A model generated the notes under the pieces. That model did not search any database. It was not told the origin of the DNA and saw only the letters and a program-made list of their open reading frames with translations. From assembly GCA_902363395.1 (NCBI GenBank), contig CABIZZ010000001.1, positions 620,001-684,000 of the forward strand: a DNA stretch of 64,000 bases, read 5' to 3'. Of this stretch, positions 45,062 to 53,084 are shown piece by piece. The first letter of the stretch is position 1. Each line of letters starts with the position of its first letter. The translations under genes were made by a program, and so were the position numbers. Origin of the DNA: Streptococcaceae bacterium (GTDB taxonomy: Bacteria; Bacillota; Bacilli; Lactobacillales; Streptococcaceae).

Positions 45062-47779
45062 ATGAAGCGAAAAGTATATTGGAAAGATCTATGTCATTCC
45101 TTTACCAGTTCCAAAGGGCGCTTTTTGTCCATTTTAACGCTGATGATGCTGGGGACCTTAGCCCTGGTCGGTTTAAAAGTAACGACCCCAAATATGCATC
45201 GGACAGCCCAGCGCTTTATAGACCAACAAGAGATGCTGGACCTCGCTGTCATGGGAGATCTTGGTTTGGATAAGACTGACCAAGAAGAGCTACAAGGATT
45301 GACGGGGGCCAGCTTGGAGTTTTCCTACCTGACAGATGTGACGCTTGACGGAAAGGACGAAGCTGTTCGACTTTTTTCCACTCCAGAAACCATCTCACGC
45401 TTTCAGTTGACTTCAGGACGGCTTCCGCAGAAGGAAGATGAAGTCGCTCTAGCAGCGTTTTGGAAAGATCGTTACCAGATTGGGGATCAGCTAAGGATAC
45501 ATGAAAAAGCTGGAAGTCCATCTGTTTTAAAGACAAAAAACTATCGAATTGTTGGCTTTGTAAAGTCTGCTGAGATGTGGTCCGAAAAAGACTTGGGACA
45601 AGCTAGGAGTGGGAGTGGTTCCTTGGATGCCTATGGTGTCCTCTCAAAAGAAGCCTTTACTAGTCCTGTTTATAGCCTTGCTCGGATTCGGTTTGATGAT
45701 TTGAGGGGGTTCAATCCATTCTCAACCAGCTATCAAGATCGTCTGGCCTCCCATCAAAAGGACCTGGAAGAACTCTTAGCTGGAAATGGTCAGGAGCGCT
45801 ATCGAAAGCTGCAGGCTGATGGGAAACAAAAGATCCAAAAAGGGCAAGAAGAACTTGATGTTGCCAACAAACAGTTAGCAGACGCACGCGAAAAGGCAGG
45901 TCAAGCACAGACGCAATTAACGGAGCAATCCAATAAACTGAATCAACTGTCTACACTCTTGCCCAAGGTAGAACTAGAAACAAGGCGACTCGAGTTGGCA
46001 GAAGCTCAAAAGCAACTAGATCAGCAATTGGTCAACATTCAGACAGGTGAATCGGAACTAGCAACTAAGCAGAAGGAGCTGGAAAAGGCCAAGGAAGATC
46101 TGAAAAATATAGAGCAACCAAACTATCATGTCTATGATCGAAAAACCATTCCAGGTGGCCAGGGTTACCTCATGTATAGTAATGCCAGTGCCAGTATCTC
46201 CGCCGTAGGCAATCTATTTCCCGTGGTACTCTACGCAGTCGCTGCCATGGTCACGTTTACGACCATGACTCGTTTTGTTGATGAAGAACGGAGCCATGCG
46301 GGCTTGTTCAAAGCCTTGGGCTATCGAACGAAAGATATCTTGGCAAAGTTTCTCTTGTATGGCTTGGTTGCTGGAACAGTTGGGACAGGCATCGGAACTC
46401 TTCTCGGTCATTATGTTTTATCAGGAACCATTTCGCAAATTATTACGCAGGGGATGGTCGTAGGCACTAGTCGACAGTATTTTTATGAGTCTTATAGCTT
46501 ATTAGCCTTGGGGCTCTCCCTTCTTTCTAGCGTCTTTCCAGCTTATCTAGTCGCTAAGAGAGAGTTGAAGGAAGAAGCCAGTCACCTCCTTCTTCCAAAA
46601 CCGCCAGTTTCAGGATCCAGTATTTTGCTCGAACGCCTTCCGTTTTTGTGGAAACGTCTGAGTTTCACCCAAAAGGTGACCGCTAGAAATATTTTTCGCT
46701 ATAAACAGCGGATGGTGATGACCATATTTGGTGTTGCTGGTTCGGTTGCTCTTCTCTTTGCGGGCTTGGGGATTCAATCCTCAGTCGGTGGAGTACCCCA
46801 ACGCCAGTTTGGGGAAATCCTCAAGTACGATATGATTCTCTCGACCAAATCCAGCCTGACAGATGAAGAGGAAGAATCCTTGAAGAAGCGCTTGAAGCAA
46901 GCAGATATAAAAGAGACAGAAGCCATTTTTACAAAACAAGTGGAGGCTTCTTATCCTTCCGGACGTGGAAAACAAAGCATGACCTTAATGGTGTCCTCTA
47001 AAGACAGCTTGGAACCTTTTATCAGTCTCCGCTCAGAAGGGGGAAGACTCGACCTATCCAATGGGGCGGTAATTACCAGCAAATTAGCGCAGCTGGCCAA
47101 GGTGGGCGTTGGGGATGAATTACGGATAGATGGCCATACGATTAGGGTGGCTGCGATTACCGAAAATTATGTAGGCCATTTTGTCTATATGAATCAAGCG
47201 ACCTATCAGAAAACCTATGGAAGAAGCGTTAAGAAGAATGCCTATTTGGTCCGATTACAGTCTTCTTATCAGCAGTTCGTCCAGAAGGTCAGTCGGGACA
47301 TGATGGAAGAAGGGGCGGTGCTTGCTGTTACGCAAAATACTTCCTTGATTTCTCTCTTCGGTTCTGTAGCCCAATCATTGAATAAGACCATGATGATTTT
47401 AGTTCTGGTATCTATTTTGCTAGCGATGGTTATTTTGTATAATTTGACCAATATCAATGTGGCAGAACGAATCCGTGAGTTATCCACCATTAAGGTATTA
47501 GGTTTTCATCATCAAGAAGTCACCCTTTATATTTATCGAGAAACCATCCTCTTGTCTCTTGTAGGGATAGGATTGGGTTTACTAGGAGGTTTTTATCTCC
47601 ATCGCTTTTTGATTGCCATGATCGCCCCAGATGCCATTCTCTTTTATCCGCGGGTAGCCCTTGGTGTCTATCTTTATCCTATCGCTGGCGTCATTCTGAT
47701 CCTAGCTAGCTTAGGAATCTTGGTCAATCATCATCTTCGTAAGGTAGACATGCTGGAGGCTTTGAAATCTGTTGAATAA
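45062..47779 (+). CDS. FtsX-like ABC permease with large extracellular and coiled-coil regions
   Basis: The ATG at 45062, six bases after GGAGG, gives about 905 residues. One N-terminal membrane helix (about 20-40) precedes a long extracellular domain. This includes a coiled coil rich in Gln/Lys/Glu (about residues 255-345). Two FtsX permease modules follow (helices about 380-500 and 775-890), with a second soluble domain between. The MacB-type topology with a coiled coil resembles permeases that export peptides or lipoproteins or act in envelope remodelling. It forms an operon with the ATPase and ends in a good terminator. Confidence 0.88.
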   Translation: MKRKVYWKDLCHSFTSSKGRFLSILTLMMLGTLALVGLKVTTPNMHRTAQRFIDQQEMLDLAVMGDLGLDKTDQEELQGLTGASLEFSYLTDVTLDGKDEAVRLFSTPETISRFQLTSGRLPQKEDEVALAAFWKDRYQIGDQLRIHEKAGSPSVLKTKNYRIVGFVKSAEMWSEKDLGQARSGSGSLDAYGVLSKEAFTSPVYSLARIRFDDLRGFNPFSTSYQDRLASHQKDLEELLAGNGQERYRKLQADGKQKIQKGQEELDVANKQLADAREKAGQAQTQLTEQSNKLNQLSTLLPKVELETRRLELAEAQKQLDQQLVNIQTGESELATKQKELEKAKEDLKNIEQPNYHVYDRKTIPGGQGYLMYSNASASISAVGNLFPVVLYAVAAMVTFTTMTRFVDEERSHAGLFKALGYRTKDILAKFLLYGLVAGTVGTGIGTLLGHYVLSGTISQIITQGMVVGTSRQYFYESYSLLALGLSLLSSVFPAYLVAKRELKEEASHLLLPKPPVSGSSILLERLPFLWKRLSFTQKVTARNIFRYKQRMVMTIFGVAGSVALLFAGLGIQSSVGGVPQRQFGEILKYDMILSTKSSLTDEEEESLKKRLKQADIKETEAIFTKQVEASYPSGRGKQSMTLMVSSKDSLEPFISLRSEGGRLDLSNGAVITSKLAQLAKVGVGDELRIDGHTIRVAAITENYVGHFVYMNQATYQKTYGRSVKKNAYLVRLQSSYQQFVQKVSRDMMEEGAVLAVTQNTSLISLFGSVAQSLNKTMMILVLVSILLAMVILYNLTNINVAERIRELSTIKVLGFHHQEVTLYIYRETILLSLVGIGLGLLGGFYLHRFLIAMIAPDAILFYPRVALGVYLYPIAGVILILASLGILVNHHLRKVDMLEALKSVE

Positions 47780-47784
47780 AAAAG

Positions 47785-47813
47785 AAACTTCTACCCTAGG
47801 GTGGAAGTTTTTT
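47785..47813 (+). terminator. ABC/FtsX operon terminator
   Basis: AAACTTCTACCC pairs with GGGTGGAAGTTT (one T-G pair) around TA, followed by T. Confidence 0.88.
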
Positions 47814-47847
47814 AGAGCTTTGGTATAATGAAAGAAGGAGAAGAGAC

Positions 47848-48690
47848 ATGACAAAAATTGCTTTGCTTTCGGATATACATGGGAATACAACTGCTTTAGA
47901 GGCTGTGCTTGAAGATGCCAAGCGGGCAGGTGTAGAAGAATACTGGTTATTAGGGGATGTCCTTATGCCGGGGACTGGTAGACGATATCTTTTGAACCTA
48001 CTTGAAGAATTGCCTATCACCGTACAGATTTTAGGAAATTGGGAAGATAGCTTGTGGCGAGCGATGAAGGGGATGCTGGATCCATCAAGGGCTAGTCACC
48101 GTTATTTGATGCGCCATTGTCAATATATCTTAGAAGAAATTCGTCCAGAAGAGATAGAGGCCATGCAAAGTCTGCCCATGCAAGTGCATCGGGAAGTTTC
48201 CGGCTTAATAGTGGGAATCACCCATCATCTGCCAGACAAAAACTGGGGACGCGAATTAATCCATATAGGAGACCAGAAAGATTTTGATCGCCTCGTAACC
48301 AATCCCCCTTGTGATCTAGCAGTCTATGGTCATATTCACCAACAATTTTTCCGCTATGGAAGTGGTGGAGAGCTCATCTTGAATCCGGGTTCTATTGGTC
48401 AACCCTTCTTTTTGCAAGCCAATCTTCGAAAGGATCTCCGGGCCATGTATGCTATTCTAGAGTTTGATGAATCGGGTTTGAAAGATGTTGACTTTCGGCG
48501 GGTGACCTATGACATTGAGAAAGAACTCAAACTCGCTAAGGATCTGAAACTACCTTACTTCCAAGTTTACTATGAAAGTTTAGTCAATGGGATCCACCAT
48601 ACTCATAATCATGAGCTTCTTCATGAAATAGCCCAGCGAGAGGGACACAATGTAGAAGTAGACGCATGGTTGAGAGACTTTTTTAATTAG
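47848..48690 (+). CDS. Metallophosphoesterase (YfcE/MPP superfamily)
   Basis: This 280-residue calcineurin-like phosphoesterase shows the dinuclear metal motifs in order: ALLSDIHGN (about residues 5-13), WLLGDVLMPG (about 32-41), ILGNWED (about 61-67, a variant of GNHD with Trp for His), ITHH (about 132-135) and YGHIHQQF (about 158-165). It is longer than typical YfcE and has an extra C-terminal helical extension. The substrate is not deducible. An extended -10 TGGTATAAT lies at 47821-47829 and AAGGAG precedes the ATG. Confidence 0.85.
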   Translation: MTKIALLSDIHGNTTALEAVLEDAKRAGVEEYWLLGDVLMPGTGRRYLLNLLEELPITVQILGNWEDSLWRAMKGMLDPSRASHRYLMRHCQYILEEIRPEEIEAMQSLPMQVHREVSGLIVGITHHLPDKNWGRELIHIGDQKDFDRLVTNPPCDLAVYGHIHQQFFRYGSGGELILNPGSIGQPFFLQANLRKDLRAMYAILEFDESGLKDVDFRRVTYDIEKELKLAKDLKLPYFQVYYESLVNGIHHTHNHELLHEIAQREGHNVEVDAWLRDFFN

Positions 48691-48726
48691 TGTAACAGTT
48701 GACATTACAACAAATAAGGGTATAAT
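48691..48726 (+). promoter_or_regulatory. Rrf2 gene promoter with dyad over the -35
   Basis: The -35 is TTGACA (48699-48704) and the -10 is TATAAT (48721-48726), 16 bp apart. TGTAA (48691-48695) and TTACA (48705-48709) form an inverted repeat with 9-bp spacing around the -35, a plausible autoregulatory operator. About 107 nt of untranslated leader follow. Confidence 0.7.
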
Positions 48727-48833
48727 AGACTAAAAGAAAGAACTTTAACGTCAGAAGAGTAAAAGTATCTAGTTACTGATGGCTTTAGATCCAGTTTAAG
48801 ACATCCCTATCTAGATGGAAGAGAGGAGTATCC

Positions 48834-49283
48834 ATGCAAATTTCAAGTCGTTTTACCATTGGAACCCATGTATTAGTCATGATTGCTTTAAAAGGAGATT
48901 GCACCAAGGTGACCAGTGATATGATTGCTGGCAGTGTTGGGGTGAACCCGGTCATTATTCGGAAGACCTTGTCTCAATTAAAAAAGGCAGGCTTGATCCA
49001 TGTGGCGCGTGGAACAGGTGGGGCCGAGATGGCCAAAGAATTGGAAGACATAAGTTTGTTAGATATCTACCAGGCGGTTGAATGCCTTGGGAGGACTGGT
49101 CAATTATTTGGCTTCCACGAGCATCCAAATCCAGCTTGTCCGATTGGAAATAGCATCCATGGCGTCCTAGATGGGAAGCTGGAAGAGATTCAGTTAGCTA
49201 TGGAAAAGGAAATGTCTCAGACCAGCCTCAAAGAAGTGGTGGAGCAAACCAAGAAACAAATGGAACTAGCAACCGTTTCTTGA
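48834..49283 (+). CDS. Rrf2-family transcriptional regulator
   Basis: This 149-residue protein has an N-terminal winged helix (SDMIAGSVGVNPVIIRKTLSQL, about residues 28-49; core NPVIIRKTL) and a wing (ARGTGGAEMAK), typical of Rrf2 proteins of the YwnA type. Cysteines are at 23, 84 and 102, without the closely spaced trio used for an iron-sulphur cluster in IscR, so a thiol switch or another ligand is more likely. AGAGGAG precedes the ATG. Its promoter carries a dyad suited to autoregulation. No adjacent target gene is obvious. Confidence 0.88.
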   Translation: MQISSRFTIGTHVLVMIALKGDCTKVTSDMIAGSVGVNPVIIRKTLSQLKKAGLIHVARGTGGAEMAKELEDISLLDIYQAVECLGRTGQLFGFHEHPNPACPIGNSIHGVLDGKLEEIQLAMEKEMSQTSLKEVVEQTKKQMELATVS

Positions 49284-49314
49284 TTTGAGTCTGTAAGAAA
49301 CGTGATGTAAAAAG

Positions 49315-49345
49315 GCCTTTCAGTACATACTGAAAGGCTTTTTTT
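49315..49345 (+). terminator. Rrf2 gene terminator
   Basis: GCCTTTCAGTA pairs perfectly with TACTGAAAGGC around CA, followed by T7. Confidence 0.9.
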
Positions 49346-49378
49346 GTTGAATGAAATGATTTAAAGTTTATCTAATTT

Positions 49379-49717
49379 TTATTTTTTAATAAATAAGACA
49401 CTAACTAGAATAAATCCAATTGCATAAATCCATGTCCAGTAACGATTAGGAATGAACATAAAGGAAGAACGATCGCGCAAAGCAATGCGTTACCCTGTTT
49501 CCTCATCAATCATATACCGAACCTGATCGGAAACAAATTTTTTTGTTAGCAAATAATTGACTGCTGCAGCAAGAATTCCCAACATACCTCCTAAGATGAT
49601 ACTATCTGTACTCTTATTTACATTAAGATGCAGGAAGGAATAAATCATATTCGCCAAAGCTCCTCCAATCATAAGAGCAAGGGGAACGAGCAAGCCTTTA
49701 CCAAGCCAAACAATAAT
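49379..49717 (-). pseudogene. Small membrane protein with internal stop and lost start codon
   Basis: On the minus strand AAGGAG (49731-49726) is followed eight bases later by ATT (49717-49715). The frame then reads IVWLGKGLLVPLALMIGG, with no ATG at the expected position. It continues through two membrane helices to an in-frame TAA (49492-49490), which follows MIDEETG. After it the same frame runs on with RIALRDRSSFMFIPNRYW and a third helix to a stop at 49379. A CAA-to-TAA change would explain the stop. An intact protein would be about 112 residues with three or four helices. The family is not recognised. The first part alone may still be expressed from TTG 49693. Confidence 0.65.
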
Positions 49718-49741
49718 TAAATAATCTCCTTATTTCCTATC

Positions 49742-50824
49742 TTAATCAAAATACAGCAAGTCTTTGCTGGTTTCGGTAAAGAGGCCAAAGCCATCTTTTG
49801 TCACATAGCCACAGTCTTCAATTCGAACCCCGACTTTTCCAGGGATGTAGATCCCCGGTTCGACTGAGAAGCACATTCCTTCTTCGATGACCAGGTCATT
49901 TCCTTCCATGATAGAAGGGAATTCATGCACATCCATTCCAATGCCGTGTCCGAGGCGATGGTTGAAGTATTCGCCGTAACCTGCTTTTTCAATGACACTC
50001 CGGGCAGCACGGTCTACTTCATGCGCCGTTACACCTGGTTTGATCATGTCAATGGCTGCTTGTTGAGCTTCTAACGTCAAGTGGTAGATTTCTTTTTTGA
50101 AGTCATCTGGTTTCCCAACAGCAACAGTACGAGTCATATCAGACGCATAACCATTCACCATACAGCCAAGGTCAAAGAGCAAGAGAGCATCGTTTTCGAC
50201 CTTGTTGCTTCCAGGAATTCCGTGTGGGTTAGCTGCATTATTTCCAGTCAAGACCATCGTTTCAAAGCTCATTTCATAGCCCAAGCGTTTGATGCCAAAG
50301 TCGATTTCTGCAACGATATCAGTTTCTGTTTTATCCAGTGAGATGGCGTCAAAACCCATATTGACAGCCTTATCTGCGTATTGACCGGCAACCAACATCT
50401 TTTGGATCTCATCAGCAGATTTGATCAAGCGCATGCGGTTAATCCGTGGTGTTAAGTTAGTAAATTCCGCTTTTTCAAAGACAGTGCGCAAACCATTGTA
50501 CTTGGTCAGAATCAAGTTATCATATTCAAGTGCAACAGTTTTGGCATCTGGTTTAGCGATAGCCCCTTTAATCTTTTCCCAAGGGTTTTCAGAATCCACA
50601 TAGCCAACCACTTGGAAATCGACAACTGCAGTCGCCCGTTCCACTTCAAGTGCAGGAACGAAGAGAAGGGGTTCGTGGTCTGTATAGACGAACAAGAAGA
50701 GTTGGCGTTCGTGGGGATCACTGTAAAATCCAGTCAGGTAATTGATGGTGACAGGATCGGATACAACAGCGACATCTGTTTTTTCAGTTTCAAGAAAATC
50801 GACGATTTGATCTAATTTAGACAT
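49742..50824 (-). CDS. pepQ: Xaa-Pro dipeptidase
   Basis: This 360-residue M24 metallopeptidase splits X-Pro dipeptides in the cytoplasm. The creatinase-like N-terminal domain (about 1-130) is followed by the pita-bread catalytic domain. Metal-binding residues lie in LLFDLGCMVNGYASDMTRT (Asp pair, about 216-234; core DLGCMVNGYASD), RLGHGIGMDVHE (His, about 292-303), EEGMCFSVEPGI (Glu) and VRIEDCGYV (Glu). It is divergent from ccpA, a classical arrangement in lactic bacteria, where the shared intergenic region holds cre-like sequences. Confidence 0.95.
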   Translation of the reverse strand: MSKLDQIVDFLETEKTDVAVVSDPVTINYLTGFYSDPHERQLFLFVYTDHEPLLFVPALEVERATAVVDFQVVGYVDSENPWEKIKGAIAKPDAKTVALEYDNLILTKYNGLRTVFEKAEFTNLTPRINRMRLIKSADEIQKMLVAGQYADKAVNMGFDAISLDKTETDIVAEIDFGIKRLGYEMSFETMVLTGNNAANPHGIPGSNKVENDALLLFDLGCMVNGYASDMTRTVAVGKPDDFKKEIYHLTLEAQQAAIDMIKPGVTAHEVDRAARSVIEKAGYGEYFNHRLGHGIGMDVHEFPSIMEGNDLVIEEGMCFSVEPGIYIPGKVGVRIEDCGYVTKDGFGLFTETSKDLLYFD

Positions 50825-50904
50825 AATGCTACCTTCTTTCTATGGATCTATTTTGTCAAATTTTCCCTAAAAAAGCAAGAGTTTACAAAATTTTACCAAA
50901 ATGC

Positions 50905-50973
50905 TTGAAAGTGTTTACAATACATGATAAAATAGGATTAATTAGAGAGTGAAAACGAAATTTTCAATAATGA
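50905..50973 (+). promoter_or_regulatory. ccpA promoter and cre-like palindrome
   Basis: The -35 is TTGAAA (50905-50910) and the -10 is TAAAAT (50928-50933) with an extended TGA, 17 bp apart. Just downstream, TGAAAACGAAATTTTCA (50950-50966) is an imperfect cre-like palindrome suited to autoregulation. GTTTACAA occurs twice nearby. Confidence 0.6.
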
Positions 50974-50984
50974 AAGGAAATCTT

Positions 50985-51989
50985 ATGAATACAGACGATA
51001 CAGTTACAATTTATGATGTCGCCCGTGAAGCAGGGGTTTCAATGGCAACCGTTAGTCGTGTAGTGAATGGAAATAAAAACGTTAAAGAAAATACGCGGAA
51101 GAAAGTTTTGGAAGTCATCGAACGCTTGGATTACCGTCCAAACGCTGTTGCGCGTGGTCTTGCTAGCAAGAAAACTACAACAGTCGGTGTTGTGATTCCA
51201 AACATTACCAACAGCTATTTTTCTACCTTGGCTAAAGGGATTGATGACATTGCTGAAATGTACAAATACAACATTGTCCTTGCTAATAGCGATGAAGATG
51301 ATGACAAAGAAGTTTCAGTAGTAAACAACCTCTTTTCAAAACAAGTAGATGGGATCATTTTCATGGGCTATCACTTGACAGAAAAGATTCGTTCAGAGTT
51401 TTCACGCTCACGTACACCAGTGGTCCTTGCTGGAACTGTGGATGTTGAGCACCAATTACCAAGTGTCAATATCGACTATAAGCAAGCAACAGTGGATGCT
51501 GTTACAGAGTTAGCAAAACACAACAAGAAAATTGCTTTTGTAAGTGGTCCATTAGTGGATGATATCAATGGTAAAATTCGTTTGTCAGGCTATAAAGATG
51601 CCTTAAAAGCGAAAAAATTGAGCTATAGCGAAGGTCTTGTGTTTGAATCCAAATACCGTTACCATGAAGGCTACAACTTGGCAGAACGCATCATTGCATC
51701 TAAAGCAACAGCAGCCTTTGTAACTGGGGATGAATTGGCAGCAGGTTTGCTTAATGGTCTAGCGGACCATGGTGTGAATGTACCGGAAGATTTCGAGTTG
51801 ATTACTAGTGATGATTCACAAATTACACGCTATACTCGTCCAAACCTTTCAACTGTTGGCCAACCACTTTATGACTTGGGAGCTATCAGTATGCGGATGC
51901 TGACAAAAATTATGCATAAGGAAGAATTGGAAGAAAGAGAAGTTCTTCTTGCCCATACCATCAATCATCGTGGAACTACGAAGAAGTAA
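50985..51989 (+). CDS. ccpA: Catabolite control protein A
   Basis: The ATG at 50985 (334 residues), preceded by GAAAGGAAA, matches known CcpA; the frame extends upstream without a site. It is the LacI-family master regulator of carbon catabolite control, acting with HPr-Ser-P on cre sites. The HTH TIYDVAREAGVSMATVSRVVNG (core DVAREAGVSMATVSRV, residues 9-24) and the hinge YRPNAVARGLASKKT (about 49-63) are typical. The effector domain fills the rest. The cre-like sites at 33845, 38065, 43139 and 50950 in this window are candidate targets. Confidence 0.96.
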   Translation: MNTDDTVTIYDVAREAGVSMATVSRVVNGNKNVKENTRKKVLEVIERLDYRPNAVARGLASKKTTTVGVVIPNITNSYFSTLAKGIDDIAEMYKYNIVLANSDEDDDKEVSVVNNLFSKQVDGIIFMGYHLTEKIRSEFSRSRTPVVLAGTVDVEHQLPSVNIDYKQATVDAVTELAKHNKKIAFVSGPLVDDINGKIRLSGYKDALKAKKLSYSEGLVFESKYRYHEGYNLAERIIASKATAAFVTGDELAAGLLNGLADHGVNVPEDFELITSDDSQITRYTRPNLSTVGQPLYDLGAISMRMLTKIMHKEELEEREVLLAHTINHRGTTKK

Positions 51990-51994
51990 AAATC

Positions 51995-52019
51995 AAAGGA
52001 AGCCAAGGCTTCCTTTTTT
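51995..52019 (+). terminator. ccpA terminator
   Basis: AAAGGAAGCC pairs perfectly with GGCTTCCTTT around AA, followed by T. Confidence 0.9.
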
Positions 52020-52048
52020 CTTGTCTGTGTATGAATCTCCGGTAAAAC

Positions 52049-52077
52049 TTGAAGGGGTCTACTAAATCAGGTATAAT
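52049..52077 (+). promoter_or_regulatory. cpoA promoter abutting the start codon
   Basis: The -35 is TTGAAG (52049-52054) and the -10 is TATAAT (52072-52077), 17 bp apart. The ATG is seven bases further on, as at ftsK, so the transcript is probably leaderless. Confidence 0.7.
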
Positions 52078-52084
52078 AGAGGTT

Positions 52085-53083
52085 ATGAAAGTATTACTGT
52101 ATCTAGAAGGAAAATCCGTTTTACAAAAATCGGGGATCGGTCGTGCCCTCCAACACCAAATGCATGCCTTGGATTTGGCTGGGATTCCCTATACGACAGA
52201 TATTTTAGGAGACTACGATGTGGTTCATATTAATACCTATGGTCCTCGGAGTTTGTTGCTATTACATGCTGCCAAACGTCGGGGGAAAAAGGTCATCATG
52301 CATGGACATTCCACACGGGAAGATTTCCAAAATTCATTTATTGGGTCCAATTTGTTTGCTCCCTTATTTGGCAAATACTTGGCTCATATGTATAAAAAAG
52401 CCGATTTTATTATTACCCCTTCAGAGTATTCGAAACAGCTGATTCAGTCCTATGGGGTCAAGACTCCAATTGTCGCTGTTTCTAATGGGATTGATTTGTC
52501 TAAATATAAAAAAGATCCCAAAAAAGAAGAGGTTTTTCGGAAGCACTTTAATATCCAAGAAGGAGAGAAGGTCGTTTTATGTGCGGGGCTCTACTTTAGA
52601 CGAAAAGGGATTGAAGACTTTGTAGAGGTGGCTCGTCGGATGCCAGATGTCCGCTTTATTTGGTTGGGGTCGATTAATAAATGGTTGATCCCTCGGGCTA
52701 TTCGTCGTCTGGTCGAGAAAGATCATCCGAGTAATGTTGAATTCCCTGGCTATTTCAAGGGAGCTGTATTCCAGGGGGCTATGACGGGTGCGGATGCCTT
52801 TTTCTTCCCGTCTTATGAGGAAACGGAAGGGATTGTTGTCCTAGAGGCCTTAGCGGGTCACCAGCATGTCGTCCTCCGGGATATTCCAGTCTATCATGGT
52901 TGGGTGGACCAAGAGTCGGCAGAATTGTGTCATTCAGTGGATGAGTTTGTGGACTCTCTTGAAAAAGTCTTGTCTGGTCAAGTGGATAAGCGCGATGCAG
53001 GGGATCGAGTCGCTCAAAGTCGCTCAATTGATTTGGTAGCGGATCAACTAGTGAAAGCCTATCAGCAAGTATTGGAGATGTAA
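52085..53083 (+). CDS. cpoA: Glycolipid glycosyltransferase CpoA
   Basis: The ATG at 52085 gives 332 residues, the length of pneumococcal CpoA, a GT4-family enzyme that adds galactose to glucosyl-diacylglycerol. The GT-B fold is clear. The N-terminal domain contains DVVHINTYGPRSLLLL (about residues 44-59) and a basic membrane-facing stretch. The C-terminal donor site contains AGLYFRRKGIEDF and the EX7E-like SYEETEGIVVLEAL (about 239-252). The glycosyltransferase for the first sugar follows after one base. Together they make the glycolipid anchor of lipoteichoic acid and bilayer-modulating lipids; CpoA mutants were first found by beta-lactam resistance. Confidence 0.88.
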   Translation: MKVLLYLEGKSVLQKSGIGRALQHQMHALDLAGIPYTTDILGDYDVVHINTYGPRSLLLLHAAKRRGKKVIMHGHSTREDFQNSFIGSNLFAPLFGKYLAHMYKKADFIITPSEYSKQLIQSYGVKTPIVAVSNGIDLSKYKKDPKKEEVFRKHFNIQEGEKVVLCAGLYFRRKGIEDFVEVARRMPDVRFIWLGSINKWLIPRAIRRLVEKDHPSNVEFPGYFKGAVFQGAMTGADAFFFPSYEETEGIVVLEALAGHQHVVLRDIPVYHGWVDQESAELCHSVDEFVDSLEKVLSGQVDKRDAGDRVAQSRSIDLVADQLVKAYQQVLEM

Positions 53084-53084
53084 T

